NCBI RefSeq assembly: GCF_019097595.1
Contig: NC_080735.1
Span: 14,981,917-15,045,916, forward strand
Direction: 5' to 3'
Length of the DNA: 64,000 bases
Source: Hemibagrus wyckioides
Lineage: Eukaryota > Chordata > Actinopteri > Siluriformes > Bagridae
Positions 15,193 through 27,700 of this stretch are shown piece after piece; position 1 is the stretch's first letter, and each line of letters starts with the position of its first letter. A model generated the notes under the pieces. The model did not search any database. It was not told where the DNA came from and saw only the letters and a list, made by a program, of their open reading frames with translations. The translations under genes were made by a program, and so were the position numbers.

Positions 15193-17574
15193 GTCTCTCA
15201 CATCTGAAAGTCTGGAGAGAAATATTCATTTAAAAATGAACTGTTTTTATCCCAGGTGCTTAATCGATTGGGGGCCCTTGCATATGATCGCATTTCTGGT
15301 CCTTTTCAAATTCGACCTATGAATTCCAGCATGAGCCTGCAATTCGAATAAGACAGCAGTGGGCTTGCCATTTGCTTGAAGTTGTGGGCGGCCGTTGTGG
15401 TCCGTACACAGATGGACCTCAGGTGCCGGGTGAACTAAACTGTTGTCCATCCGTCCTGCTGCAAGGGGGAGCGGGCGGCAAGGTTAAAATCTTCATAAGG
15501 CGTACATGGGGGTGGGATGGAATTTTCTCTGGAGCAGGTCACTGCTACCTTGTCACTGCCTGCTATATCATCTTTCCTCCTCTGAGGAAAGAAGCCCAGA
15601 GAGGGCTGGAGATGAAAAAGGCAGCTCTCGACTCTCATATTTTGGAGGTTCAAATGCCAACATTTTTTTTTTTCAGTAGTTTTAGTGCTGAGAGACAAAT
15701 ATCGATTGACATGTAACCTGGAATCTCCTTTGAAACCAAACCCGGACATTTTTTTATCTCTGCTGTATGAAATGTAATTTTAAAAATGGGTAAAATTAAT
15801 GTCATAGCTTATTGTGCTTCTCTTTTCTTGGGAGTTGATGAAGATACAGTACATGCAGCTTAACTGTTCACGGTTTATGTCTGTATTTCATTTTTCATCG
15901 ACTGCCATCCGAAAATATCAGTGAAGGACCTGGTTATTATTATATATCTCCTGGAGAAACTTTAGAGTAGTTATTTAATGATAAATCTTAATATTAATAA
16001 CTGACTGCTTTTACCTGCTTTTTGCCCTTGCTACAGCTGATAAATTAATTTCTGTTCCTCAACAAACTTTTGTGTACCACACCAAATTTTTTTCATTTGC
16101 TAATGTTACAGGTGAAGTAAATGCTCTAGTACATTAAAATACACCTCAGTTTTCCTGTTCTTATAATAGTTTTAAATGAGCTGTATGCAAGTATAAAATG
16201 CTGAATGCCATTTTCAAAGTGGAGTCCTGGGTGTATAGTTAGGGGATTTACAGGAAGGTTATTATTAAAAGCAATACAACAAATAAGCCTATAAATATAT
16301 AGTTGAAATGGATTTGATGCCAGTTTTAATACATGTGCGCTCTGTGAGTAGATATTTCAGGAATAAAAAGCTTTATGGCTTTTCAGAATATAATTGTACA
16401 CATATCTCTGCTTAGAAGGAACCAAAAACATATCAATTTAAAATTTTATGTAAAATCTTAATCAGGTTAAAATATAAATCTCAAATATAAAGTACAGGAC
16501 AGAAGAGCCCTGGAATATGTTTTCAGTTTCACAAAGCTTCCTTGAAAAGTTACAACACATATCAAGATATTAAAGTGAGGTAGAGGGATGGTGTGTGTGC
16601 GTGCTTGCATGCCGGCACGCAAAAAACAAAGTGAGAAAGCAGAAAAGGAGTTGGCTGGGCAGAGTTTCAGAGGAAAGTCATGTCTTCAGAGGAAGAGAGA
16701 GAGAGAGGAGAATGTGGTGTTGAGTGTGGTACTGTTTGCTTAGTCCCCATCAAAGCCAGGTCTAATTATTTTACCATGCGCAGGTTCAGCTAGTGCTGAG
16801 TGCTGGGGCTTCTGCCTTTACAACTTTAACCTCACAGTGGTCTCATGGTCTCATGGCTCTTTCTCAGTGATCGCTCAGAAGTGTCCTATGTACAGTCGCT
16901 AGTATTGATGGTTCTATTGGATGGCTGAATGATCTCTTAAAAAACTTTTTGTTGGTTTCAGCAAATCAGTATCGTACAGGAAAGACAACACACATACAAA
17001 CAAAAATGTATTCACTGATTCATTATTTCATTCTTCAGTAATTGTTTTATTCTGATCATGGCTGTGGTGGATGTTGAAATTCGGAATACTATTAGGAATG
17101 CTGGATGAGATCACAACCTACAAAAATAATTTTGAGAAACTCCCTCTCCGAGTGGGCTATCTTGGACCAGAACCTAGCCTCATATTCAGACACTCTGACA
17201 CCTTGATCAGCAAACCTCCCTGCACTGCCTGATCTCCTATGGTGGGTCTGCCTTGCTGCAGCTGTAAAAGTCGCTGTAAAAAATCAGCCATTGCATAATG
17301 GAAACAGGACTGTGTTCATGCATAGGTGACCTGGGGAACCAATTACTCCTCCAGTATGTACACATGTGAGTGTGTGTGTGTGTGGGTGAGAGGTTAAATG
17401 GGATCCTGACTTTTGCTGTGACCCTTGTCTGGGAGAAAGACCACCATGAGAAACTTATAAGGCCACCACATGACATATTAATGGGAATAGGACATAATTA
17501 ATGACCCCATCCCCATCCAGGGGACATGATGGCTTATTGAGTATAAAAATGATGTTAATCATATGCTGTGGTTC

Positions 17575-17800
17575 TCACAGTCAACAGATATCAACCCAAG
17601 GGAACACCTATTAGAGAGTCGTTATGTGTTTGCCAGCATTCTCCACCACCATCATCAAAGCATGAATTAAATGAATATCTTTTTTGAAGAATGGTTCATT
17701 GTGCCAGAATTTATAGCAAGATGCATTGACGCTATTCTGGTGGCTTGTTGTGGCCCATCACTTTATTAACATGCTTTATGTTCACTTTCCCTTTTGTATA
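17575..17800 (+). mobile_element. Decayed Tc1-like transposase C-terminal fragment
   Basis: The + strand reads approximately SQSTDINPREHL, a mutated form of the [11 protein letters not shown] signature that carries the third catalytic acid of Tc1 transposases. Downstream sequence keeps the layout of a Tc1 3' end but is broken by stops. No inverted repeat pair was found. Confidence 0.5.
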
Positions 17801-20548
17801 AATTTCACCATAGTACACAAACTGCAATTCATATGATTTTAAAATTTTAACTAGGTTCACTTACTACTGCTTCAGAAGCACTTTGAAGGATTTTTCTTTG
17901 ATTGCACCAGAAGGGCACAAAGGAAGCTTTGTATTCTGTGCTGAAAATTGATTACATTTGCTGTATTACTACAGCTACCATTTATGAATTATACTTCTTG
18001 TAAAATTTTCTAAAAGGTTTTATCTCACTAAATTGTGCAGTAAATCATTATAGACTCAATGATTGTGATTCCATTAATAAATATGCTGAATTCATTGTAT
18101 TGTCTGGTTCAGAGAGATGCCTGGAATGCTTTTAGGGATGTACTGTTGGACATATTAGAATGTGAGACTTAGATCAGTGCATTCCAGGAGCATTTCTGTC
18201 CCTCTTCAGATGTCCATCATCCCCATTATCTGTACACACACACACGTACACACATGTACACATGCACACAGACACATGCATGCACACACACTGTCATTCA
18301 GCAAGAACAGTTTGGGACTGTCGATGTGTTAATCACAAAAGAATGTGCACACAGAGATAGTACTCAGTGTACCATTGTAGTTTCAACATAGCTGACATGA
18401 CAGGAAGTCGTATTCTAGAGCAGATATTTTATGTAAACGTAAACGTGATCCAAAACCTAACGAATAACAAAGCAATAAAAGGGAAGTAGGCAGAGATCAA
18501 TATACAAATACAAATGAGGAACACATGGTCAAGAGAAATCTAAAATTAAGAGCCAAGATAACAATCCTAAAGAGATTAAATGAGATGAGCTTTAGGTGTC
18601 TGTGATTAGTGGGATGTTGGCTAGAATTTGGCTGAGGGAGACCTCTGGAGGGTGGGAGGTATATTGCAGTTATTTTTGTCCAGCACTGATCACTTTGAAT
18701 ATGTGAAATCCACAAAACAATTAACCCCCCAGCAAACGTAGGGTAATTGAAAACTTTTCAGTCAAGGTTTAACCACATGTACAGAAACATAACATAAGTA
18801 GATACCCTCTCAAGGATTCATGAAGGAAATTGTGAACCTCTCCTGAACAAACAGTTCTTCCACCAAGCTGCATCATATCACCCATTACCAGAGCAAAGAC
18901 TGAAAGCCAAAATCAAACTGTCATACAGTCAAATGACCTATTCAGAGACCTCTAAGACAGAATTGTTTTGAGTGACAGATCTGAGCACAGAAATGTTGCA
19001 GAGGCCTTCTTGAATACAATGGCTCACATCAGTTTTAATGGTAAAAAGGTTGTCAGTCCCCCAAGACAGCCTTCCTAGAGTTGGCCACTTAGCCAAAATA
19101 AACAAACAGGAAAGAAGGGCTTTAGCCAGGGAGTGGGGGTGGAGGGTGGTCAAGAACATGAAGGAACATGCCGAAAGACAACCTTCTCTACATCACTCCA
19201 TCAATCAGGCAGATTGGTATTGGAAGAGATATGGTAGATTTTGGTGAAATGGAAGCATTCAGTGAAAAGCAAATGAAAGCTCTCTTAGACCGCTTATTGT
19301 TTGGCCAATTCCATCGTTATAATAAAGCAGGGTGGTGTTAGCACCATGCTGTGAGTACTTTTTAACAGCAGAGATTTGGAGGCATTTCAGGACCTTCTGC
19401 TTAGGACCTTATTTTTGCTATATGAGAATGTATTCCTACCTCATTCCACTTGCTGAACTTGCTGAAGATGAGTGAAAGCTCAATGGATTTCGTTTGCTAT
19501 TACTAAAGCAAAGTTAAGTTTGGGTCAACCATAGTAAAATATTTATTTTACTATATAAAACACTTCTCAGTAGTGCACTCAGACTGCTGGACCCCACTGT
19601 AGCTGTAGGTGCGATCCAAAGTAGAGATTTCTGGAACCATTGGAAGCTTTGCAAAATATTCCAAACATGTTGATTTTTTACAGTGTCGATAGCAGCAGGC
19701 CAGGTTTCTGTGGCATGCTGTGTGGGTGCTGAAAGCACTTCAGTGGTATATGCCAGTGCTCTCTCACATGTTCAGGCTGTGTTTTTGACAAGGGGTGTAT
19801 GTGTGTGTCTGCATGCGCCTTTCAGGGGAAGGGGCTGATGCATTTGATATGGGGTTCAGTGGACGCATGACAGGATCTGTCAGTTGTGTATGCATCTTAT
19901 GTGCACTGAGTAGACTTAATAAAGGGTTTTTTTTGGATCACCCATTCATGGGAGGGAACATTGATATTAATTCTGATATAATATCAGAACAATGTAAAAA
20001 CATCAAACAAGTTCAGTTATGCTGAAGAGTGGGACAGAGAGAGAAAGAATAAGATATAGAGTTATATCCATCTTAATGGATGTATCATTTGCAGTAATTT
20101 GTAAAACATATTGTGCCTGAAGTGTAGACGTTCAGCATGAAAACTGCTTTATTTTGATTGTGTCTTGAAGTTGATTTAATTACAAAATTTGCTTATCCTG
20201 GGAATGAGAACGTTATACATGGGCTCCAAAACATTAAGAAGGTGTTAAAATCCCACATAATCAAGATATGGGGTGATTGTTACTGTCACTGCCCTGAGGT
20301 TATCTGCTGACATTTTTTCTTGCATGCCAATACTACTAATGTTCGTTACTAATGTACTCATCGCAAAGTTGGTTGTTGTGTGCTAAGAGTATCAGTGTTG
20401 ATGCATCTTAGTCTGTGCATATTCTGGTGTCTTGATATTCAGTCACAACACACCATAGCTCCTATGTATCATGATCTGTAACTAAATAACAAAATGTGTA
20501 CACATATTATTGTAGTTAATATTAATGTAGAATATACATATTAATATA

Positions 20549-21093
20549 CACTGACCAGGCATAACATTATGACCACCGGCTGAATATTGTGTTGGTCCCC
20601 CTTTTGCAGCCAAAACACAACAAACTGTGATGCACTGTGTATTCTGACACCTTTCTATCAGAACCAGCATTAACTTCTTCAACAGCTTGAGCAACAGTAG
20701 CTCGTCTGTTGTATTGGATCATACGGGCCAGCCTTCACTCTCCATGTGCATCAGTGAGCCTTGGTCAGCCCTGTCGTTGGTTCACCACTGTTCCTTCCTT
20801 GGACCACTTTTGATAGATACTGACCACTGCAGACCAGGAACACCCCACAAGAGTTGCAGTTTTGGATATGCTCTGATCCAGTCGTCTAGCCATCACAATT
20901 TGGTCCTTGTCAAACTCACTCAAATCCTTACGCTTGTCCATTTTTCCTGCTTCTAACACATCAACTTTGAGGACAAAAATGTTCACTTGCTGCCTAATAT
21001 ATCCCACCCACTAACAGGTGCCATGATGAGGAGATCATCACTTACCTTATTCACTTCACCTCTCACTGCTCACAGTGTTATGCCTGATTAGGG
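20549..21093 (-). mobile_element. Internally deleted Tc1/mariner element (MITE-like)
   Basis: About 545 bases bounded by TA and by imperfect inverted ends sharing CAGGCATAACA. On the - strand the right part encodes the start of a Tc1 transposase ([20 protein letters not shown], then [12 protein letters not shown], a helix-turn-helix). The left part encodes only the extreme C-terminus (VLAAKGGPTQYS). The catalytic middle is gone, so the copy is non-autonomous. Confidence 0.8.
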
Positions 21094-21376
21094 TATGCAT
21101 TAATGTAGTTTGATGTAACTGTACTGGTCCTGTTTCATTAATCTGTTTTATTATTTTTTCTTATGACAAACTTTTCCAAATCAGGCAAATGCATGTTACA
21201 AAAAAGTACAAAAAGTACTGTGTTAAAACAATGTTGAGTATGAGCAAACTGTGAATAGGAGTTCAGGAATGAACACAGGACAGTCATCATTATGATTATT
21301 ATTACAACAGCAGTTCTCAGAAGATGCAAATAATTAGTAGAATTCTGACAAAATAGACACAAATACTTTTGATCTA

Positions 21377-22615
21377 CACTATATTGCCAAAAGTATTCGC
21401 TCACCTGCCTTGACTTGCATATGAACTTAAGTGACATCCCATTCCTAATCCATAGGGTTCAATATGACGTTGGTCCACCCTTTGCAGCTATAACGGCTTC
21501 AACTCTTCTGGGAAGGCTGTCCACAAGGTTTAGGAGTGTGTTTATGGGAATTTTTGACCAGTCTTCCAGAAGCGCATTTGTGAGGTAACACACTGATGTT
21601 GGACGAGAAGGCCTGGCTCTCAGTCTCCGCTCTAATTCATCCCAAAGGTGTTCTATCGGGTTGAGGTCAGGACTCTGTGCAGGCCAGTCAAGTTCATCCA
21701 CACCGGACTCTGTCATCCATGTCTTTATGGACCTTGCTTTGTGCACTGGTGCACAGTCATGTTGGAAGAGGAAGGGGCCAGCTCCAAACTGTTCCCACAA
21801 AGTTGGGAGCATGGAATTGTCTTGGTATGCTGAAGCATTCAGAGTTCCTTTCACTGGAACTAAGGGGCCAAGCCCAGCTCCTGAAAAACAACCCCACACC
21901 ATAATCCCCCCTCCACCAAACTTTACACTTGGCACAATGCAGTCAGACAAGTACCGTTCTCCTGGCAACCGCCAAACCCAGACTCGTCCATCAGATTGCC
22001 AGATGGAGAAGCGCGATTCGTCACTCCAGAGAACGCGTCTCCACTGCTCTAGAGTCCAGTGGCGGCGTGCTTTACACCACTGCATCCGACGCTTTGCATT
22101 GCACTTGGTGATGTATGGCTTGGATGCAGCTGCTCGGCCATGGAAACCCATTCCATGAAGCTCTCTGCGCACTGTTCTTGAGCTAATCTGAAGGCCACAT
22201 GAAGTTTGGAGGTCTGTAGCGATTGACTCTGCAGAAAGTTGGCGACCTCTTCGCACTATGCGCCTCAGCATCCGCTGACCCCGCTCCGTCAGTTTACGTG
22301 GCCTACCACTCCGTGGCTGAGTTGCTGTCGTTCCCAAACACTTCCACGTTCTTATAATACAGCTGACAGTTGACTGTGGAATATTTAGGAGCGAGGAAAT
22401 TTCACGACTGGATTTGTTGCACAGGTGGCATCCTATCACAGTTCCACGCTGGAATTCACTGAGCTCCTGAGAGCGACCCATTCTTTCACAAATGTTTGAA
22501 AAAACAGTCTGCATGCCTAGGTGCTTGATTTTATACACCTGTGGCCATGGAAGTGATTGGAACACCTGATTCTGATTATTTGGATGGGTGAGCGAATACT
22601 TTTGGCAATATAGTG
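21377..22615 (-). mobile_element. Full-length Tc1-like transposon with perfect 29-base ends
   Basis: The 1239-base element is flanked by TA dinucleotides. Both ends read CACTATATTGCCAAAAGTAT inward and stay identical for about 29 bases (to CTCACC). It contains one intact transposase gene on the - strand. The identical ends and open frame suggest a young insertion. A fragment of the same family is fused to other sequence at about 45.96-46.13 kb. Confidence 0.9.
21459..22481 (-). CDS. Tc1-type DD34E transposase, intact, 340 aa
   Basis: Cut-and-paste transposase of the Tc1/mariner superfamily. I chose the start at [13 protein letters not shown], which gives the usual length of about 340 residues; an in-frame ATG 28 codons upstream is also possible. 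The N-terminal half has paired helix-turn-helix segments ([13 protein letters not shown]) joined by a GRPRKL AT-hook-like motif. The catalytic core shows LWSDESRF (first Asp), FQHDCAPVH (second Asp) and [17 protein letters not shown] (Glu). The C-terminus is AAKGGPTSY. There is no frameshift or stop, so the protein could be active. Confidence 0.9.
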   Translation of the reverse strand: MGRSQELSEFQRGTVIGCHLCNKSSREISSLLNIPQSTVSCIIRTWKCLGTTATQPRSGRPRKLTERGQRMLRRIVRRGRQLSAESIATDLQTSCGLQISSRTVRRELHGMGFHGRAAASKPYITKCNAKRRMQWCKARRHWTLEQWRRVLWSDESRFSIWQSDGRVWVWRLPGERYLSDCIVPSVKFGGGGIMVWGCFSGAGLGPLVPVKGTLNASAYQDNSMLPTLWEQFGAGPFLFQHDCAPVHKARSIKTWMTESGVDELDWPAQSPDLNPIEHLWDELERRLRARPSRPTSVCYLTNALLEDWSKIPINTLLNLVDSLPRRVEAVIAAKGGPTSY

Positions 22616-24770
22616 TATAATTCCTAGCTTTGATAATTAAGAAAATTTAAGTATAAATTTTATACTTAACATTACCTACCAGTTAGGTTCTAGGTCAAAT
22701 GCAGGATCAAACACAAAACTGCTTACATACATATATACGGCAGGTTATACCTACTGTAGTATCTAACAAAAATTATGAGGTATATGACAGCCAACCTTTT
22801 TTAACCCTGTTAAAACAAATGGTAGCCAACAATACATTTATAATTGTATTTAAAATGCAATATGATACATTTCAGACTTTACACAGTACCAATGGATGCA
22901 TGTACAATAATGCATGCATTTTACTAATACACAATTTCAGTCACACTTCATTGCAAGTATTTTGTAAAAACAACATTTTGTATTTGCTTGAGATGTATAA
23001 AATGAAAGTATTTCTGAATATACAGTTGTCACAGCATTTGACTTATTGTAAGACTGTATATTTCATTCAAATAATAAGTTAAATGCACTCCTTACACCCA
23101 TTTTGACTGTACAGAGCAAGCCAAAAATGAATTCTCATGCTACAAATAGGATCAAGTCAATATGTAATAAATTAACATGTCTATTGCTTTCTGTTAATGA
23201 GTCAAAATACTTTATAACATTGTAACACTGTACAATAAGGTTCCCTTAACTGATATTCATCACGGTTCTTACTATGAATAGTGATTAACATTTAGTGTTA
23301 GTTCACTATCAGTAAAATTGTCAAGGTAACTAATACTTAATTAAAGCACAAGTAAAGCTTTTAATGCACCTGGAAACCATTCAATGGTTCATTCAACTAC
23401 ATTCAATATTTAGTATTACTTTAATTAATTTTTTTGGCAATTTACGAGTACTTGTTTTTGAATTAAATCGATTTAGTAAATGCAGGTGTATATAGTAATA
23501 TAAACATATTATTACAATATATTAATTGTAATATACCAATACATATATTAAATTACTTAATAATTTTGACATTTCATGACTTTCATTCATTCATGTTGAC
23601 ATTTATTCAGGTTAACTAATGCTATACGTAATTGTAGTTGAGGGAATCTTACTGTAAAGCATAACCGTTACATAGTATAGTATTACATGGTATAGTATTT
23701 TCTGAATATACATCGTCTTCAAAAGACATAAGCAGCTGGTAATGGGATAAAACATGAAAATATTTAGAGGAAAAAATTTCACATTAAATGGTTTGGATAT
23801 CAGTATTCATCAATATGTGATCTTCACTGGTGCAAAAAGTTTATTTTGGAATGAAATTCAGACCTGAGTTTTAGTTAAGTGGCATGTTGGTCTCTGTTCA
23901 CTTTGTATAATAGTTTTCTCAATGCTGTATGACTACAGCCTGAAAGTGGTACCAGTGGGATTTAGCCTCTAAATAAACAATGCAGCAGCACTTAAGTACT
24001 TTAATCACTGGAAAATTGAGTGAGATTATAAATTCTTGCTCTTTTCTTTTTAGAAGCAAGCAGCAAAACCCAACCTTTTAAAATTTTACTTGTATTTAGC
24101 AACACATTTCTTCTCCTTGTGACATCAGTAACATCAAGACTAACTCCTCACTGGAATAATGAAAATACAGTACCAAGGAAAAGGTGCTAGAATCGCTAAA
24201 CATCTCACAGATATTTCCCTATAGGCTTAGCCTATTCAATGTGTTTCATAGTTTACTTTTTTTTTACTAAAATAAACATATTTTCATCATATATACAGTC
24301 TCCTGCACTTTAGTGTTAAATAGGCTACAGATGTGAGGACGTTACTGAATGTAGACCACTATCTGAGAATATTTACTTGGACAGCAAAGGTTAAACCAAT
24401 CCAGAGGACCATATTTGTGAAAATGTTCCTGGAACTATATTTAATTGAGTAAAATAAGAAATTTGGAAAAAATTAATCAACATGCCTGGGTTTAAACAGA
24501 AACTGAACACTTTCTTATTTATTTTGTTTGGTCAGGCAACTGTATATTTTAGTGAACTTATATTAAGAAGGGCATTTAATCATTATAAAACTATTTCAGA
24601 TGTCTTTTGGGAAGTGGCTGAGAAATATATGGTATAAAATAGTATGGTGGGTCTCACAGGATCTGCTTAGTTCACTGTATTATTATTTTTTTTTTACAGA
24701 GAACATTAATGTGTGGATTGTTCAGCACCAAAAGTCACATTAGAAAAATAAAACAAAACTGTTTTCCATA
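22616..24770. other. Intergenic, between the Tc1 element and slc2a15
   Basis: AT-rich sequence with no supported gene. Its rightmost part should be the 3' UTR of slc2a15. Confidence 0.6.
24518..24523 (-). terminator. Candidate slc2a15 polyadenylation signal
   Basis: AATAAA on the - strand, about 250 bases after the slc2a15 stop codon. Confidence 0.4.
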
Positions 24771-27700
24771 TCAGCCCATCCATTCATCATCACTCCACAT
24801 GTACATCTCATCTTTCCCCTTTTTCTCCATTGCTCCGTATCTGTTCTTCATTCTGAGGCCAGGATTCTCAGTGATGGGCAGCTGTTCACCCTCAAGCTCA
24901 CAGTTGTTCCTTGAAGCGAACATTTGGCTGATCTCCACAAACGTCTTGTTCTTTGTCTCAGGAATGACAAAGTAGACATAGGTTGCCACGCCCACACAAA
25001 TGCCGAAGAACACCAGGTAACAGAAAGCCCCTGCTGACATCTGGAAAGAAGATTTGATGTATATATTGGGCAGCTTTTTGAGTAATATTGCATCATGAGG
25101 ATTTGTTTCAAACAGAACCTTAGGTCTCACTTTCATCATCTCTCCATTAGTGCCATCTGACCTCTTGAAATCACACCCTACATTCCTTTAAGATATGCAG
25201 TAATCAAGCAGAAATACATTACGCATTAGAGGGACAAACATACCTGCAGGAAGGGGAAGACAAATCCGACAGTGAAGTTAGATATCCAGTTGAGTGCTCC
25301 CCCAACAATGTAAGCTGAGGGTCGGTGTGACTGCTTAAACAGCTCACCTGTCATGAGGAAGGGCACTCCAGCTGTGCAGAGACCAATGTCTGTTACTAAA
25401 ATGTACTACAAATGCAATCATTTCCTTCAACTAACACCAGAGGGTGGCATTAAGTAATTTATGGCATATGGTGAGCTTGGTCTATTAAGAGAAGACGGTT
25501 TCTGGTATATAGATTTAGGGTTAAAGGTTAAGGGTTAGGTTTGTTTGTGTTTTTTAAACAAAACACAAACAAAAATGTCAAAAGAAGAGTCATAAGTTGA
25601 ACCAAATGAGAGTTATGGTACACCCAGGGCTACAGACTACAGAAAATCAAGAACAAAGAACTCTTAGGACTTAAAAAGTGACATTAATCAAGTGGAAAGA
25701 CAAAAGCAGGATTATTATTATCTGGCCACAGATGGAGAGGGGTATGCCAAAATCAGGAAATTGTATAGGAAATAAAGCTTTCTGATTGTCTTACCAGGCC
25801 CAATACAAAATCCTGCAATGATGCCCACCACACAGATCACGCTAACATAATGCATAAAGGGCACGTGAACCTGGTAAAAAAAAAGGCAGGCCAAAATGAA
25901 GTGATGATTGCAGTCCTTTCTAAGGTCTGTTCTTAGACAAATTTATAAATGACTGAGGTAAAGCTGCTACCTGCAGAACAAGGGAAAGGGTGATGCCTGC
26001 ACAGCACATGCCCATAAAGCTGAATCCACCAATCAACAGAGGCCTGCGACCTACTCGCTCGATAGTGAAACACTTCAGAGAAAGCAGAAAAGAGCATATC
26101 AAAATAGGCAACTAGCTTCCTGCTAATATTTCTCTTTTAATGCACATTCGTCTGTGATAAAACACAAAACGAGAATAAGTAGTCAAAAGGCTCTGTCTAG
26201 AGAAGAGAAGAAAAAGGAAGGGAAGGAGTGGAGCTCACCAGGATTGGTCTGAATGTTCATTAGACTCTCCCCAACCAGTGTGGCAAATCTTACATTTTTT
26301 CTAGATAACTATGGGTTTAGATCTTATGCTGTTCATGCTCATTAGACTCATGAGTGAAGATGAGAGTAATAGTGAGTGTTTTCTTACCCCAATGAGTCCA
26401 GCAATCACCTCAATGGCACCTGTGCCCACTGTTGTGTATTGAACCTGTGAGACAGAGATTCCTGCATTCTCGAAGATGTCGTTTGTATAAAACCAAATCT
26501 GAAAAACAGGTAGGTAAGTTAAATGTTTGCATAAAGCATCATTCTTTGGCTTACAAAAGTGCATTAAAAATTAAAGTTTAAATTCTGAATTAGGTTTTAG
26601 GATGCACTGTTAGGATGAGATGGAGTAGTTCCATAAGTTGACTTTGACCCAAACAGTCTAAACTTGAGGACCAATCAGAAGATATCTAATGGCACAGAGA
26701 TGGGGAAGTTGTATAAGAGGTGGCAAGATTTTTAAAATAACATTAGGAATGATCAGAGTGATACATGCTTATTATGGTAATTTGCCTTTTTATACTTCAT
26801 ACTATGTAACATATATTTGTATATAACTATCCTTTAGGCATATCATAGAATCTGACTCACTGCATCAATGCCGGACAACTGCATGCCCATGTTGATGACC
26901 ATGACTGAAATGACCTGCCAACGTACAGCTCTGTCTCTTAGCAGCTCATACACTGAGACGGTCCTCACTGAAGAGAGTGAGCGCTGCTCCTTCTGCATCT
27001 CCTCCACCTCTGCTTGGATGTTAGTTTTTGCTCGATACCACCTAAGAGCTAACAATAACACCAGCACACAATTGAAAAAAAGGATTTTAGCAACCCCAAA
27101 TGTTTAGAAATAACCCTGGTTTTTCAAGAAAAATGTAGCCTACAGTATATTGTGATTTGATTTTGTGCAACAGACCTAAAGTTATATAGCAGATCCGATC
27201 AGTGTATATACTCTTCTATACTATACTATACTATGCTATACTATACTATACTATACTATGCTATACTATGCTATATAATACTATACTATACTATACTATA
27301 CTATACTATACTATACTATACTATACTATACTATACTATGAAATACCAGTAATAGCTCTTAAAACCTAGAACAATTATGTTCTACTAGCACCAAATTGCT
27401 AGTTTTGGCCAGACTATAGCATAATTACATGCTTAAGCACAGGACTATAGGAAATGTGTGCTGTATTTTTGGATTTTTGATTGCAGTGGGACACTAGAAT
27501 ACTGGGAAACATATTCTAGCTTTCTGATATGCCTGCATACTTTAATACTAGCATTCCTTATACACACACTTGCTTTGCTGCACACTACTGCACACTGCTC
27601 AGTTCAATACAAAGATAGTAACGCTAGCATACTAACAAACATGCACATTAATACACTAACCAATTAGCACTATAATTCTTGCATCCTTGGACATTAGAAT

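Larger units (their letters stand above)
10503..20548. other. Gene-free interval upstream of fgf8b
   Basis: About 10 kb without a supported gene. It contains CA/CG repeats (about 10950-10990), a CT repeat (about 15161-15189), a CA-rich stretch near 18234-18290 and a decayed Tc1 piece near 17575-17800. Several stretches have balanced composition and no repeat character (for example 12840-13060 and 15230-15480). In the FGF8 neighbourhood such stretches could be conserved non-coding elements, but I cannot test conservation. Confidence 0.5.

Noticed and set aside
21661..22158. 165-codon + strand frame inside the Tc1 element
   Set aside because: It is the antisense shadow of the intact transposase gene.
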